DNA of 64,000 bases from an uncultured Cellulophaga sp. (GCA_947496695.1 CANMEI010000007.1:1-64000), one strand, 5' to 3'; positions 9,537 to 18,100 are shown, counted from the stretch's first letter. Notes: generated by a model from the sequence alone, not told the origin. Program-made: numbers and translations.

Positions 9537-9568
9537 CAAATGTAAAATAAATATTAACATAACGGCAA
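9537..9568 (-). promoter_or_regulatory. Promoter of the mannitol ABC operon
   Basis: On the minus strand, TACATTTG (9537-9544) matches the TAnnTTTG -7 element and TTG (9566-9568) lies 21 bases upstream. The spacing is slightly above the usual 19. This places the start near base 9530, inside the inverted repeat at 9511-9531, about 50 bases before the first gene. Confidence 0.6.
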
Positions 9569-9720
9569 ATTTTAACATATTAAATTAAGTATTTACTAAT
9601 TAATACCACTTTAAATTCATCGATTGACAGTTTGTCGAAACAATTAATTATTTCAGCTAATTCAACTATAACGTTGTATGTAGAACAAATAAGTAACCAA
9701 AAAAAGTAACAAAAATATTA

Positions 9721-9750
9721 TTGAAAGTATTTAGGATGCCCTTATCTTTG
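9721..9750 (+). promoter_or_regulatory. Promoter of thrS-infC-rpmI-rplT
   Basis: TTG at 9721-9723 and TATCTTTG at 9743-9750 are separated by exactly 19 bases: a full match to the Bacteroidota primary-sigma promoter TTG-N19-TAnnTTTG. The thrS ATG follows 23 bases later. Confidence 0.8.
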
Positions 9751-9772
9751 TCACTTATAATTATTTTATAGT

Positions 9773-11713
9773 ATGATTAAGATTACATTACCAGATGGTA
9801 GTATTAGAGAGTGTGATAAAGGAAGCACACCAATGGATGTTGCTAAAAGTATTAGTGAAGGTTTTGCTAGAAATGTGATTTCAGCAAAATTCAACGATGT
9901 TGTTTTAGAGGTGACCACGCCTTTAAAAGAAGATGGATCTCTTATACTTTACACCTGGAATGATAAAGAAGGTAAAAAAGCTTTTTGGCATTCTTCTTCA
10001 CACGTAGTTGCACAAGCAATTGAAGAATTATACCCTGGTGTTAAACTTACTATAGGACCTGCAATTGATAATGGATTTTATTACGATGTAGATTTAGGTG
10101 ATAAAACCATATCTGACAAAGATTTTCCTGCAATTGAGAAAAAAGCTATTGAAATAGCTCGTGGAAAGCACGATTTTAAAATGCGTTCAATTACAAAAGC
10201 AGAGGCATTAAGTACCTATAAAGAACAAGGTAACGAATACAAAGTTGAGCTAATTGAAAATCTTGAAGACGGAACTATTACTTTCTGCGATCACGATACT
10301 TTTACTGATTTATGTAGAGGTGGTCATATTCCTAACACTGGAATTATAAAAGCAATTAAAATATTAAGTGTTGCTGGTGCTTACTGGAGAGGTGACGAAA
10401 ACAAAACACAACTTACTAGAGTTTACGGAATTTCATTCCCGAAACAAAAAGAGCTTACTGAATATTTAGAATTATTAGAACAAGCAAAATTAAGAGACCA
10501 TAGAAAGCTTGGTAAAGAATTAGAGCTTTTTACTTTTTCTCAAAAAGTTGGTGCTGGTTTACCTTTATGGCTACCAAAAGGTGCCGCACTTCGTGAACGT
10601 TTAGAGAACTTTTTGAAAAAAGCTCAAAAAAAAGCGGGTTACGAAATGGTGGTAACCCCACATATTGGTCAAAAAGAACTTTATGTTACTTCTGGTCACT
10701 ATGCGAAATATGGTGAAGATAGTTTTCAACCTATCAAAACTCCTAAAATGGATGAGGAGTTTTTATTAAAACCAATGAATTGCCCTCATCACTGCGAAGT
10801 ATATAACTTCAAACCTCATTCATATAAAGATTTACCTAAACGTTTTGCTGAATTTGGTACTGTTTATAGATATGAACAAAGTGGTGAATTACATGGTTTA
10901 ACTCGTGTACGTGGTTTTACGCAAGATGATGCACATATTTTTTGCACAACTGATCAGTTAGACGAAGAGTTTAAAAATGTAATTGACTTATCATTATATG
11001 TATTAGGATCTTTAGGTTTTGAAGATTTCACAGCTCAAGTATCTGTAAGAGATTTAACAAAACCAGAAAAGTATATTGGATCAGTTGAAAACTGGGAAAA
11101 AGCAGAAAATGCTATCATCAATGCCGCTAAAGAAAAAGGATTAGATTTTGTTATAGAAAGTGGTGAAGCCGCATTCTACGGACCAAAATTAGATTTTATG
11201 GTGAAAGATGCTCTTGGAAGACAATGGCAACTGGGTACAATTCAAGTAGATTACAACCTACCCGAACGTTTCGATTTAAATTACAAGGGTAGCGATAATG
11301 AACTACATAGGCCCGTAATGATACACCGTGCACCTTTTGGTAGTATGGAACGTTTTATCGCATTGTTATTAGAACATACAGGAGGTAATTTCCCGCTTTG
11401 GTTAATCCCAGAACAGGCTATCATATTACCTGTCAGCGAGAAACATGAAAAATATGCAGAAAAAGTTTTAATATCGCTAGAAAAACACGAAATTCGCGCA
11501 ATTGTTGATAAGCGTAACGAAACTGTTGGCAAGAAAATACGAGAAGCAGAGATGAATAAAATTCCATTTATGCTGATTTTAGGTGAAAACGAAGAAGCTG
11601 AAGGCACCATTTCTGTTAGAAGACACGGGGGTGAAGATTTAGGTTCAATTGAAATTTCAACCTTTGAAGAATTGGTTACTAAAGAAATAAATAGTACCTT
11701 AAAGACGTTTTAA
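9773..11713 (+). CDS. thrS: Threonyl-tRNA synthetase
   Basis: 646 residues, full length. Domains in order are TGS (about 1-60), the tRNA second-additional (editing) domain with its [10 protein letters not shown] metal-binding motif (about 70-230), the class II catalytic core ([36 protein letters not shown]), and the C-terminal anticodon-binding domain (about 545-640). It charges tRNA-Thr and clears mischarged serine. It is the first gene of a translation operon with infC, rpmI and rplT, an order common in bacteria. Confidence 0.97.
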   Translation: MIKITLPDGSIRECDKGSTPMDVAKSISEGFARNVISAKFNDVVLEVTTPLKEDGSLILYTWNDKEGKKAFWHSSSHVVAQAIEELYPGVKLTIGPAIDNGFYYDVDLGDKTISDKDFPAIEKKAIEIARGKHDFKMRSITKAEALSTYKEQGNEYKVELIENLEDGTITFCDHDTFTDLCRGGHIPNTGIIKAIKILSVAGAYWRGDENKTQLTRVYGISFPKQKELTEYLELLEQAKLRDHRKLGKELELFTFSQKVGAGLPLWLPKGAALRERLENFLKKAQKKAGYEMVVTPHIGQKELYVTSGHYAKYGEDSFQPIKTPKMDEEFLLKPMNCPHHCEVYNFKPHSYKDLPKRFAEFGTVYRYEQSGELHGLTRVRGFTQDDAHIFCTTDQLDEEFKNVIDLSLYVLGSLGFEDFTAQVSVRDLTKPEKYIGSVENWEKAENAIINAAKEKGLDFVIESGEAAFYGPKLDFMVKDALGRQWQLGTIQVDYNLPERFDLNYKGSDNELHRPVMIHRAPFGSMERFIALLLEHTGGNFPLWLIPEQAIILPVSEKHEKYAEKVLISLEKHEIRAIVDKRNETVGKKIREAEMNKIPFMLILGENEEAEGTISVRRHGGEDLGSIEISTFEELVTKEINSTLKTF

Positions 11714-11742
11714 AATTTAAGTTTAATTAAAAAGATTTAGTC

Positions 11743-12300
11743 ATAGCAATAAGAAAAAGATTTAGACCTCAACCTCGAAGAGAAAACAAAAACCCTCATA
11801 AAATTAATGAGCAAATACTTTCTCCTAAAGTAAGGCTAGTAGGTGATAATATAGAAGTAGGTGTTTACCCAATAAGGGAAGCATTGAACAAGGCTGGTGA
11901 ACTTGAGTTAGATTTGGTTGAAATATCACCAAAAGCTGACCCTCCTGTTTGTAAAATAACAGATTACAAAAAATTCTTATATGAACAAAAAAAGCGCGAG
12001 AAAGTTTTAAAAGCTAAAGCGACTAAAGTTGTTGTAAAAGAAATTCGTTTTGGACCACAAACTGATGATCATGATTATGAGTTTAAAAAGAAACATGCTG
12101 AAAAGTTTTTAAAAGATGGTGCTAAATTAAAAGCATACGTTTTTTTCAAAGGACGTTCTATTGTTTACAAAGATCAAGGTGAAATACTTTTATTAAGATT
12201 AGCTTCTGAATTAGAAGAAATTGGAAAAGTAGAACAAATGCCTAGATTAGAAGGTAAAAGAATGACCATGTTTATTGCTCCTAAAACGAACAAAAAATAA
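11743..12300 (+). CDS. infC: Translation initiation factor IF-3 (non-canonical AUA start)
   Basis: The frame runs from a stop at 11728 to 12300. No ATG, GTG or TTG precedes the conserved N-terminal domain, and the first TTG (11884) would remove it. ATA at 11743 begins ATA-GCA-ATA-AGA, giving [14 protein letters not shown] before [16 protein letters not shown], and yields a normal 185-residue IF-3. IF-3 discriminates against non-canonical starts, and its own gene classically uses a rare one (AUU in E. coli), giving autoregulation. AUA at 11743 is the best candidate; ATA at 11749 is possible. C-terminal motifs ([20 protein letters not shown]) are standard. Confidence 0.93.
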   Translation: MAIRKRFRPQPRRENKNPHKINEQILSPKVRLVGDNIEVGVYPIREALNKAGELELDLVEISPKADPPVCKITDYKKFLYEQKKREKVLKAKATKVVVKEIRFGPQTDDHDYEFKKKHAEKFLKDGAKLKAYVFFKGRSIVYKDQGEILLLRLASELEEIGKVEQMPRLEGKRMTMFIAPKTNKK

Positions 12301-12309
12301 GAAATAAAT

Positions 12310-12376
12310 ATTACATCTTAATAAAATAAGATGTAATTAAGAGAGTTAAAACTGCCAGCTTTACAGCCGGCAGTTT
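12310..12376 (+). promoter_or_regulatory. Tandem hairpins before rpmI (candidate ribosomal-protein leader)
   Basis: Two adjacent hairpins fill the infC-rpmI gap. The first has perfect 11-bp arms, 12310-12320 (ATTACATCTTA) with 12327-12337. The second has arms AAACTGCCAGC (12349-12359) and GCCGGCAGTTT (12366-12376) with one A/C mismatch and a 6-nt loop. Neither is followed by a T run, so simple termination is unlikely. In E. coli and Bacillus, L20 represses rpmI-rplT by binding the leader mRNA; a similar role here is inference. Confidence 0.5.
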
Positions 12377-12417
12377 CAATAAAAATAAGCGAGATAAATT
12401 AATAAACTAGGAACAAG

Positions 12418-12615
12418 ATGCCTAAACAAAAAACAAAATCCAGTGCTAAAAAGCGTTTTAAGCTTACAGGTTCTGGTAAAATTAAAAGAAAGCACGCTTT
12501 TAAAAGCCACATTCTAACGAAGAAGTCTAAAAAGCGTAAGCTTGCGTTAACTCACTCAGGTTTAGTTCATGAGTCAGATGTTAACAGTATTAAAGAACAA
12601 TTACGTTTAAAGTAA
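12418..12615 (+). CDS. rpmI: 50S ribosomal protein L35
   Basis: 65 residues, the usual length, and extremely Lys/Arg-rich. The conserved start [31 protein letters not shown] is easily recognised. It is a large-subunit protein, encoded between infC and rplT as in most bacteria. Confidence 0.96.
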   Translation: MPKQKTKSSAKKRFKLTGSGKIKRKHAFKSHILTKKSKKRKLALTHSGLVHESDVNSIKEQLRLK

Positions 12616-12708
12616 TCATTCTTTCAGGTAATTAATTATTAACCATGGAGTTAGGCTTAAACAAAGTGTCAATTTTTGACCGCCTACTACAAAAAACAAT
12701 TTAAAAGT

Positions 12709-13053
12709 ATGCCAAGATCAGTAAATTCAGTTGCTTCAAGAGCCAGAAGAAAAAAGGTAATGAAGCAAGCCAAAGGTTACTTTGGAAGACGTAAAAACGT
12801 TTGGACAGTAGCTAAAAATGCGGTTGAAAAAGCAATGTTATATGCTTACAGAGACCGTAGAAATAAGAAAAGAAATTTCCGCTCATTATGGATCACTCGT
12901 ATTAATGCAGGTGCCCGTTTACATGGAATGTCTTATTCTCAGTTTATGGGAAAAGTAAAAGCTAACAACATCGAATTAAACCGTAAGGTTTTAGCCGATT
13001 TAGCGATGAACAACCCAGATACTTTCAAAGCTATCGTTCAAAAAATAAAGTAA
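12709..13053 (+). CDS. rplT: 50S ribosomal protein L20
   Basis: I choose the ATG at 12709 ([16 protein letters not shown]), which gives the standard 114-residue L20; an upstream TTG (12676) adds residues absent from the family. The basic N-terminal arm and the RNA-binding segment [20 protein letters not shown] are typical. L20 nucleates 50S assembly and in several bacteria represses its own operon through the leader RNA. A strong terminator follows. Confidence 0.97.
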   Translation: MPRSVNSVASRARRKKVMKQAKGYFGRRKNVWTVAKNAVEKAMLYAYRDRRNKKRNFRSLWITRINAGARLHGMSYSQFMGKVKANNIELNRKVLADLAMNNPDTFKAIVQKIK

Positions 13054-13076
13054 CAATAACAATATATCTCGCTTAT

Positions 13077-13109
13077 AAAAAATCCGATTCTTATGAATCG
13101 GATTTTTTT
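13077..13109. terminator. Bidirectional terminator between rplT and the PAP2 gene
   Basis: Arms AATCCGATTC (13081-13090) and GAATCGGATT (13095-13104) around a TTAT loop, flanked by A and T runs. It can end both the plus-strand translation operon and the convergent minus-strand phosphatase gene. Confidence 0.85.
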
Positions 13110-13127
13110 ATACTTATTATTTAATAG

Positions 13128-13802
13128 TTACGATTCTAACTTTATAACACTAAATATGTTTTTCTTTCTTATATCAATATTTATACGGTAATCATGCCAT
13201 TCTTTTTTGTTTGCATTAATTATTTTATAAGCTAACCAAGATGAAAAAGTACCAAACAAAATTCCGAAATACACATCTATAAAAAAGTGTTGTAATAAAT
13301 AAATACGAGAAAAACCCACGAATAGTGCTATAATTGCCAGAATAAACGTTGATACATTCTTTTTTAGAATAAGTGCAAAATAAGAAGCTAAAAAGAAAAT
13401 TGATGTGGTATGACCTGAAGGAAAAGTATTTACATATCTTATTTTAACACCTTCTATTAAATTTAACAAATCTAATTCTCCTATACTTTTAAAATATAAA
13501 AATGGTCTAAGCGAACCATTATATATACCTTGTTTAAACAATAGCACAAAAATTAATTGAATAACAAAGGCCAAAACATAAATAGACAAACACTTAAAAC
13601 GCCAACACAGCACTAAACCTAATAAAAATAATACTGAAAAACTGTTACCTAAACTACTAAGTTTTATAAACAAGAAATCAAGAAAAGGAGTTCTTAATGA
13701 GTTTACCCATAAAATAATTTTTGGTTGATCAATAAAAATTAAAGGAAAAAAAAGAATTAATATAATTCCAAACCAATAAAGTCGTTTTTTAATTAATTGC
13801 AT
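13128..13802 (-). CDS. PAP2-family membrane phosphatase
   Basis: 224 residues with about six hydrophobic segments. The three phosphatidic-acid-phosphatase-2 motifs are present: K-x6-RP (KQGIYNGSLRP), PSGHT, and SRxxxxxHxxxD (SRIYLLQHFFIDV). The family dephosphorylates lipid phosphates such as undecaprenyl pyrophosphate or phosphatidylglycerol phosphate at the outer face of the inner membrane. The exact substrate cannot be read from sequence. On the minus strand, TAGTTTTG at 13819-13826 is a good -7 element, with TTG (13849-13851) 22 bases upstream. Confidence 0.85.
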   Translation of the reverse strand: MQLIKKRLYWFGIILILFFPLIFIDQPKIILWVNSLRTPFLDFLFIKLSSLGNSFSVLFLLGLVLCWRFKCLSIYVLAFVIQLIFVLLFKQGIYNGSLRPFLYFKSIGELDLLNLIEGVKIRYVNTFPSGHTTSIFFLASYFALILKKNVSTFILAIIALFVGFSRIYLLQHFFIDVYFGILFGTFSSWLAYKIINANKKEWHDYRINIDIRKKNIFSVIKLES

Positions 13803-13948
13803 AATTTTAATTTTTATGCAAAACTAAATAGTCAAAGAAAAATTAATGCAAACTAAAATATACTTTAGTGTTAATTGAAAATTAAAAAATTAATCAGTTT
13901 AAGAAAATTTAACCTAATAACTAACATTTGTTATTAAAGAGTTAATAA

Positions 13949-14356
13949 AATGTATTTTTTATAATTATAGAAGGTAATTATTTAGTAGAAGATAACAGTA
14001 CATTAGCATTATTACACTACAGCCAATTATTAAATTTCTTTGGTTTTTTCGGTTTAATTATACCTCTGCTTTTATGGACTACCAAAAAGAATAAAATTGA
14101 AAATATGGACGAACACGGTAAACATGTAATAAATTTTCAGTTAAGCCTACTACTTTATTCATTCATATTTAGCACACTATTATTTGTTTCTTTTCTATTA
14201 ATGGTAATTTTAATTGGTTTTGTTTTAATTACCATACTTTGCATTTTAGCAATATCCATGGGTATTTTATTAATTATATATCCAATTCTAGATGGTATAG
14301 CAGCATCAAAAGGTGAGTTTTACAAATATCCATTAACAATTAACTTTATTAGTTAA
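13949..14356 (+). CDS. DUF4870-like small membrane protein without a canonical start
   Basis: The open frame runs from 13949 and encodes STLALLHYSQLLNFFGFFGL, then a membrane segment, then MDEHGKHVINFQLS and two more membrane segments: the DUF4870 (Tic20-like) pattern. The only in-frame ATG (14105) lies after the first membrane segment and would truncate it. No ATG/GTG/TTG occurs earlier in frame. An out-of-frame ATG at 13950 is followed by six T (13955-13960); one more T would join it in frame (MYFFIIIEGNYLVEDNST). So this is a homopolymer error or variation, or initiation at ATA/ATT (13961-13967). Function unknown. Confidence 0.6.
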   Translation, partial: NVFFIIIEGNYLVEDNSTLALLHYSQLLNFFGFFGLIIPLLLWTTKKNKIENMDEHGKHVINFQLSLLLYSFIFSTLLFVSFLLMVILIGFVLITILCILAISMGILLIIYPILDGIAASKGEFYKYPLTINFIS

Positions 14357-14775
14357 GCACCAAAAGCTGTAATAACTATATTTCTCCCCGAAGCATAATT
14401 ACGGTGCTCGCACAAATAAATTCCTTGCCAAATACCTAAATTAAGTTTACCATTAGTTATAGGTATTTGAATTGAAGCACCCATTAAAGAAGATTTTATA
14501 TGAGCTGGCATATCATCATCACCTTCATAATCATGCTTATAATAAGGTTGCCCTTCTGGTACCATAATGTTAATATGGCTTTCAAAATCTAAACGAACTG
14601 TAGGGTCTGCATTTTCATTAATAGTTAAACTAGCTGAAGTATGTTTTATAAAAACCTGAAGCATACCAACGTTTACATAATTTAATTCATTAATTGCTTC
14701 CTCAACTATGTCTGTAATAATATGAAAACCTCTTTTATAAGCTGGTAAACGTATTTCTTTCTGATAAAAATTCAT
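14353..14775 (-). CDS. YjbQ/UPF0047 family protein
   Basis: 140 residues, the family's normal length. The signature HTSASLTINENADPTVRLDFE and a C-terminal WQGIYLCEHRN are present, with conserved His, Asp and Glu residues that bind metal in the solved structures. Members have been reported to have weak thiamine-phosphate synthase activity; the physiological role is unclear. Its stop overlaps the end of the convergent DUF4870 gene by 4 bases. A -7 element (TAAGTTTG on the minus strand) lies at 14804-14811. Confidence 0.88.
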   Translation of the reverse strand: MNFYQKEIRLPAYKRGFHIITDIVEEAINELNYVNVGMLQVFIKHTSASLTINENADPTVRLDFESHINIMVPEGQPYYKHDYEGDDDMPAHIKSSLMGASIQIPITNGKLNLGIWQGIYLCEHRNYASGRNIVITAFGA

Positions 14776-14874
14776 TCTACTATAGTTTAAGACAATCTTA
14801 ATACAAACTTATCTTATTTTATCGCAAAAATTAACTGTTATCAAATAACTTTACAGCTTACAATTTTTTAGACT

Positions 14875-15675
14875 ATGGATTTATCTCAAATAAAAATGGT
14901 GGTTACAGATATGGACGGAACACTTCTAAATTCTAAACACCAAGTAAGTAATCGTTTTTTCGAATTATATGAAGAATTAAAAAAAAGAAATATTTTATTT
15001 GTTGCCGCTAGTGGTAGACAATACCATAGTATTATTGATAAACTTCATTCCATAAAAAATGAGATTATTGTTGTTTCTGAAAATGGTGGTTATGCAAAAC
15101 AAAATGGGAAAGAAATTGTACTGACTCATTTGCCTACTGAAGCTAAAAATGAAATTATAAAAACATTAAGTGGTCACGATAACCTATACCCTATTCTATG
15201 CGGAAAAGATACTGCCTACTTAAGAAGTAACTCTGCTGAGTTTATAGAAAAGACAAAAGAATATTATGCAAAGTATGAGCTAATAGAAAATCTTAATGAT
15301 TTTAATGAAGAGATTGTAAAAGTTGCTATCTATCATTTTGAGAGTTCCGAAAAATATATTTACCCAATAGTTTCTCATTTTGAAGACACATTAAAAGTTA
15401 AAATATCTGGTCAAAACTGGGTTGATATTTCTAGCAATAATGCTAATAAAGGCTATGCTCTTAAAAAAGTGATGACCCTAAACAATATACAACCACATGA
15501 GTTATTAGTATTTGGAGATTACAATAATGATATTGAAATGCTTGAGTTAGCTGACTATAGTATTGCTATGGAAAATGCACACCCAAATGTTATTAAAACT
15601 GCAAATTACAAAACAACTAGCAATGATAATTATGGAGTTGAACGAATCTTAGAACAACTAATAAACTATAAATAA
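14875..15675 (+). CDS. Cof-type HAD-superfamily sugar-phosphatase-like hydrolase
   Basis: 266 residues. Motif I VVTDMDGTLLNS (nucleophile and acid Asp, residues about 9-20), a motif II Ser/Thr region, and motif IV GDYNNDIEML (about 218) are intact, with a C2B-type cap between. Such enzymes dephosphorylate small phosphometabolites (sugar phosphates, FMN, PLP). There is no operon partner within 90 bases, so the substrate is not predictable. Confidence 0.88.
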   Translation: MDLSQIKMVVTDMDGTLLNSKHQVSNRFFELYEELKKRNILFVAASGRQYHSIIDKLHSIKNEIIVVSENGGYAKQNGKEIVLTHLPTEAKNEIIKTLSGHDNLYPILCGKDTAYLRSNSAEFIEKTKEYYAKYELIENLNDFNEEIVKVAIYHFESSEKYIYPIVSHFEDTLKVKISGQNWVDISSNNANKGYALKKVMTLNNIQPHELLVFGDYNNDIEMLELADYSIAMENAHPNVIKTANYKTTSNDNYGVERILEQLINYK

Positions 15676-15725
15676 GCTAATTACAACGAATATAATCTAA
15701 TAAAAAGTTAAATATTATTTTATTT

Positions 15726-15741
15726 CAAAGCATATGCTTAG
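15726..15741. promoter_or_regulatory. TetR operator O1 upstream of the tetR gene
   Basis: CAAAGCATATGCTTAG, containing the perfect 12-bp palindrome AAGCATATGCTT (15728-15739). It agrees at 14 of 16 positions with the site at 16349-16364. It overlaps a TAGTTTTG -7 element (15739-15746), so binding would block RNA polymerase and produce autorepression. Confidence 0.7.
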
Positions 15742-15746
15742 TTTTG
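15739..15746 (+). promoter_or_regulatory. -7 element of the tetR promoter
   Basis: TAGTTTTG fits TAnnTTTG and lies 19 bases before the tetR ATG, so the leader is very short. No clear TTG -33 element is visible 19-21 bases upstream. Confidence 0.5.
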
Positions 15747-15765
15747 TAATGTATTATAGAAAACA

Positions 15766-16329
15766 ATGGCTCGTAAAAAACAATATAATGAAGATGAAGT
15801 AATCAAAAAAGCAATGGGGCTTTTTTGGCGTAATGGCTACGAAGCTACTTCTGTTCGTATGTTAGAAAAAGAAATGGGCATTAACCAATTTTCGATTTAC
15901 TCTAGTTTTAAAAATAAAGAAGGTGTTTTTTTAGAAAGCATTAAGTATTACAGAACTCAAATTAATGTTATAACTTCTAAACTAGAAAATTCAAATAATG
16001 GAATTACAGGAATAAAAACTTATTTCTATGATTTTTTAGAATTTTCAAAAGAAGGTTCTCTCCGTAAAGGTTGCCTTGTAACAAATACTGTTAACGATAT
16101 AAAAGAGGATATGGAACCGACTATTATGAATGTGCTTAAAAACTTTGCAAATGAAATAAGAGATTTATTTGTAAGTAATCTAAAACAAGACGACAAGAGA
16201 GATAAGTTAATGATTAATAAGCAAGCAGATTATTTAATGAACTGCCTATTAGGCTTATCTGTTGCTTCAAAAGTTTTTAATAAAGAACAATTAGAAAATA
16301 CTATAGAAATCACTTTTAAAAATTTATAA
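15766..16329 (+). CDS. TetR/AcrR-family transcriptional repressor
   Basis: 187 residues. The N-terminal helix-turn-helix (about 8-55) reads AMGLFWRNGYEATSVRMLEKEMGINQFSIYSSFKNKEGVFLES, the standard TetR DNA-binding domain; the C-terminal ligand-binding domain is variable. Two closely matching palindromes flank the gene, one over its own promoter and one before the next gene, so it very likely represses itself and the downstream redox operon. The ligand is unknown; the controlled enzymes suggest a reactive carbonyl, quinone or aromatic compound. Confidence 0.9.
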   Translation: MARKKQYNEDEVIKKAMGLFWRNGYEATSVRMLEKEMGINQFSIYSSFKNKEGVFLESIKYYRTQINVITSKLENSNNGITGIKTYFYDFLEFSKEGSLRKGCLVTNTVNDIKEDMEPTIMNVLKNFANEIRDLFVSNLKQDDKRDKLMINKQADYLMNCLLGLSVASKVFNKEQLENTIEITFKNL

Positions 16330-16348
16330 CATTTTTTTTTCAACAAAA

Positions 16349-16364
16349 CTAAGCAAATGCTTAG
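16349..16364. promoter_or_regulatory. TetR operator O2 upstream of the redox operon
   Basis: CTAAGCAAATGCTTAG: 6-bp perfect arms CTAAGC/GCTTAG around AAAT, matching O1 (15726-15741) at 14 of 16 positions. It lies 41 bases before the start of the carboxymuconolactone-decarboxylase-like gene. Confidence 0.7.
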
Positions 16365-16404
16365 ATATAATTAAAACAATAATAAATTAATAAAAATTAA
16401 AATT

Positions 16405-16956
16405 ATGACAACATTAAAAGTTCACAAAATTGAATCTGCTCCTGAAGAAAGTAAACCATTATTAGAAGGATCTTTAAAAGGATTTGGAATGATACCTGGT
16501 TTACACGGTGTACTAGCTAGTTCACCTCAAATACTTAAAGCATATCAAACTTTACATGAATTATTTACAAATACTTCTTTTAATGCCGAGGAATTAACAG
16601 TTGTATGGCAAACGATTAATGTAGAGCATCAGTGCCACTATTGTGTGCCTGCACATACTGCAATTGCAGGTATGATGAAAGTTGACGAAAGTATTACTGA
16701 AGCTTTACGCAATGAAACTCCACTAGCTGATGCTAAATTAGAAGCATTACGCACAATGACATTAACTGTTGTTCGTAACCGTGGTAATGTAACCCAAGAA
16801 GATTTAGATGCTTTTTATGCAGCTGGTTATGGTGAGCAACAAGTATTAGAGATCATTTTAGGTTTATCTCAAAAAGTAATAAGCAACTATACAAATCATA
16901 TCGCACATACTCCAGTTGATGCACCTTTTGAAAAATTTGCTTGGTCAAAAAAATAA
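16405..16956 (+). CDS. Carboxymuconolactone decarboxylase/AhpD-like protein
   Basis: 183 residues. The AhpD-type core is present, with redox motif CxxC plus His in VEHQCHYCVPAHTAIAG (about residues 75-90), followed by helical segments. AhpD proteins with CxxC are peroxidase partners or thiol oxidoreductases rather than true decarboxylases. It is the first structural gene behind the second TetR operator, so it probably handles oxidative or electrophile stress with its neighbours. A strong hairpin with a T run separates it from the next gene. Confidence 0.85.
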   Translation: MTTLKVHKIESAPEESKPLLEGSLKGFGMIPGLHGVLASSPQILKAYQTLHELFTNTSFNAEELTVVWQTINVEHQCHYCVPAHTAIAGMMKVDESITEALRNETPLADAKLEALRTMTLTVVRNRGNVTQEDLDAFYAAGYGEQQVLEIILGLSQKVISNYTNHIAHTPVDAPFEKFAWSKK

Positions 16957-16980
16957 ATTCTATACAGAAGATTAACTATT

Positions 16981-17020
16981 ATACACCTTCCGTATTATAA
17001 TACGGAAGGTGTATTTTTTT
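16981..17020 (+). terminator. Strong intrinsic terminator or attenuator inside the TetR operon
   Basis: Perfect 14-bp arms (16981-16994 and 17001-17014; ATACACCTTCCGTA and its complement) with a 6-nt loop, followed by seven T that include the last base of the 3' arm. It stands between two genes that otherwise look co-transcribed, so downstream genes must be expressed by read-through or another promoter. Confidence 0.8.
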
Positions 17021-17038
17021 AGAAAATTTAAAAGGAAA

Positions 17039-17773
17039 ATGAGTACAACTATAGAAAACAAAATAGCTTTAGTAACTGGTGCTAACAGAGGTATTGGTAA
17101 AGCAATTGTAGAATCATTTATTAATCATGGTGCTAAAAAAGTATATTTAGCAGTAAGAAATATAGATTCAACTAAAGAATTAGAAGAAAAATTTGGAGAT
17201 AAAGTAGTTACCCTTAAAGCAGATGTATCCGACACAAAATCAATAAATGAATTAGCTCAAAAAGCCAATGATGTTGATATTGTTGTAAATAATGCTGGTG
17301 TAGGCACACCTAAAAGCACTATTGATAAGGACGTAGAAAGTGATTTTATGTTTCAATTACAAGTAAATGCTTTTGGTTTATTACGTATTGCAAATGCATT
17401 TGCTACAACCTTAGAAGCTAAAAAAGGAACCTTAGTTCAACTAAACTCTGTTGCTTCAATTAAAAATTTCTCGCATTTGTCTACCTATTCTGCTTCAAAA
17501 GCTGCTTCTTATTCTTTAACGCAAGGATTGAGAGCTGAATTAGGCCCAAAAGGCGTAAATATTTTAAGTGTTCATCCTGGCCCTGTTGATACAGATATGG
17601 CTGAAGCTGCAGGTTTTAGTGATGGTGCTGCACCAACAGAGATATCAGAAGCTATTGTAACGTCTATTAAATCTGGAGATTTTCATTTATTCCCAGATAC
17701 TATGGCTAAACAATTTGAAAGTGCTTACCAAAGCTTTTCTGAAAACATAGTCTTAGCTGATTTTTCTGAATAA
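17039..17773 (+). CDS. Short-chain dehydrogenase/reductase
   Basis: I choose ATG 17039 (MSTTIENKIALVTGANRGIGKA), which is preceded by AAAGGAAA; the 17009 alternative lies inside the terminator's T run. The protein is 244 residues. The cofactor motif TGxxxGIG, NNAG, catalytic Ser (NSVAS) and YSASK (YxxxK) are all present, as in classical SDR enzymes. It probably reduces a carbonyl with NAD(P)H. A gap of 12 bases to the EthD gene suggests translation from one mRNA. Confidence 0.9.
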   Translation: MSTTIENKIALVTGANRGIGKAIVESFINHGAKKVYLAVRNIDSTKELEEKFGDKVVTLKADVSDTKSINELAQKANDVDIVVNNAGVGTPKSTIDKDVESDFMFQLQVNAFGLLRIANAFATTLEAKKGTLVQLNSVASIKNFSHLSTYSASKAASYSLTQGLRAELGPKGVNILSVHPGPVDTDMAEAAGFSDGAAPTEISEAIVTSIKSGDFHLFPDTMAKQFESAYQSFSENIVLADFSE

Positions 17774-17785
17774 AATAAAGTAATT

Positions 17786-18100
17786 ATGATAAAAGTATCT
17801 GTAATGTATAAAAACGGTGATTCAATTAAATTTGACACCGACTATTATAAAAATAACCATTTACCAATGGTTATAAAAGCTCTTGGTGATGCTTTAAAAG
17901 GAATTGAATTAGATTTGGGTATTGGAAACGGTGTACCTAATCAACCTGCTACTTATATAGCAATTGCTCATTTAAAATTTAATGATATTGCTTCGTTTCA
18001 AAAAGCATTTGGGCCACATGCAGCGACATTTGCAACTGATGTAAAAAATTACACCAATGGAGAAGGTGAACTTCAAATTAGTGAACTTATAACATATTAA
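17786..18100 (+). CDS. EthD-family small protein
   Basis: 104 residues, matching the EthD domain: a dimeric ferredoxin-like fold with VMYKNGDSIKFDTDYYKNNHLPMV near the N-terminus and a YIAIAHLKFNDIASFQKAFGPH core. EthD was named from ethyl-tert-butyl-ether degradation; related proteins act in polyketide or aromatic catabolism. The start is 12 bases after the SDR gene, and the stop is 2 bases before the next ATG, which indicates tight coupling. Confidence 0.85.
   Translation: MIKVSVMYKNGDSIKFDTDYYKNNHLPMVIKALGDALKGIELDLGIGNGVPNQPATYIAIAHLKFNDIASFQKAFGPHAATFATDVKNYTNGEGELQISELITY

Noticed and set aside
11281..11610. Minus-strand open frame of 109 codons inside thrS
   Set aside because: Shadow of the thrS anticodon-binding domain; no independent evidence.
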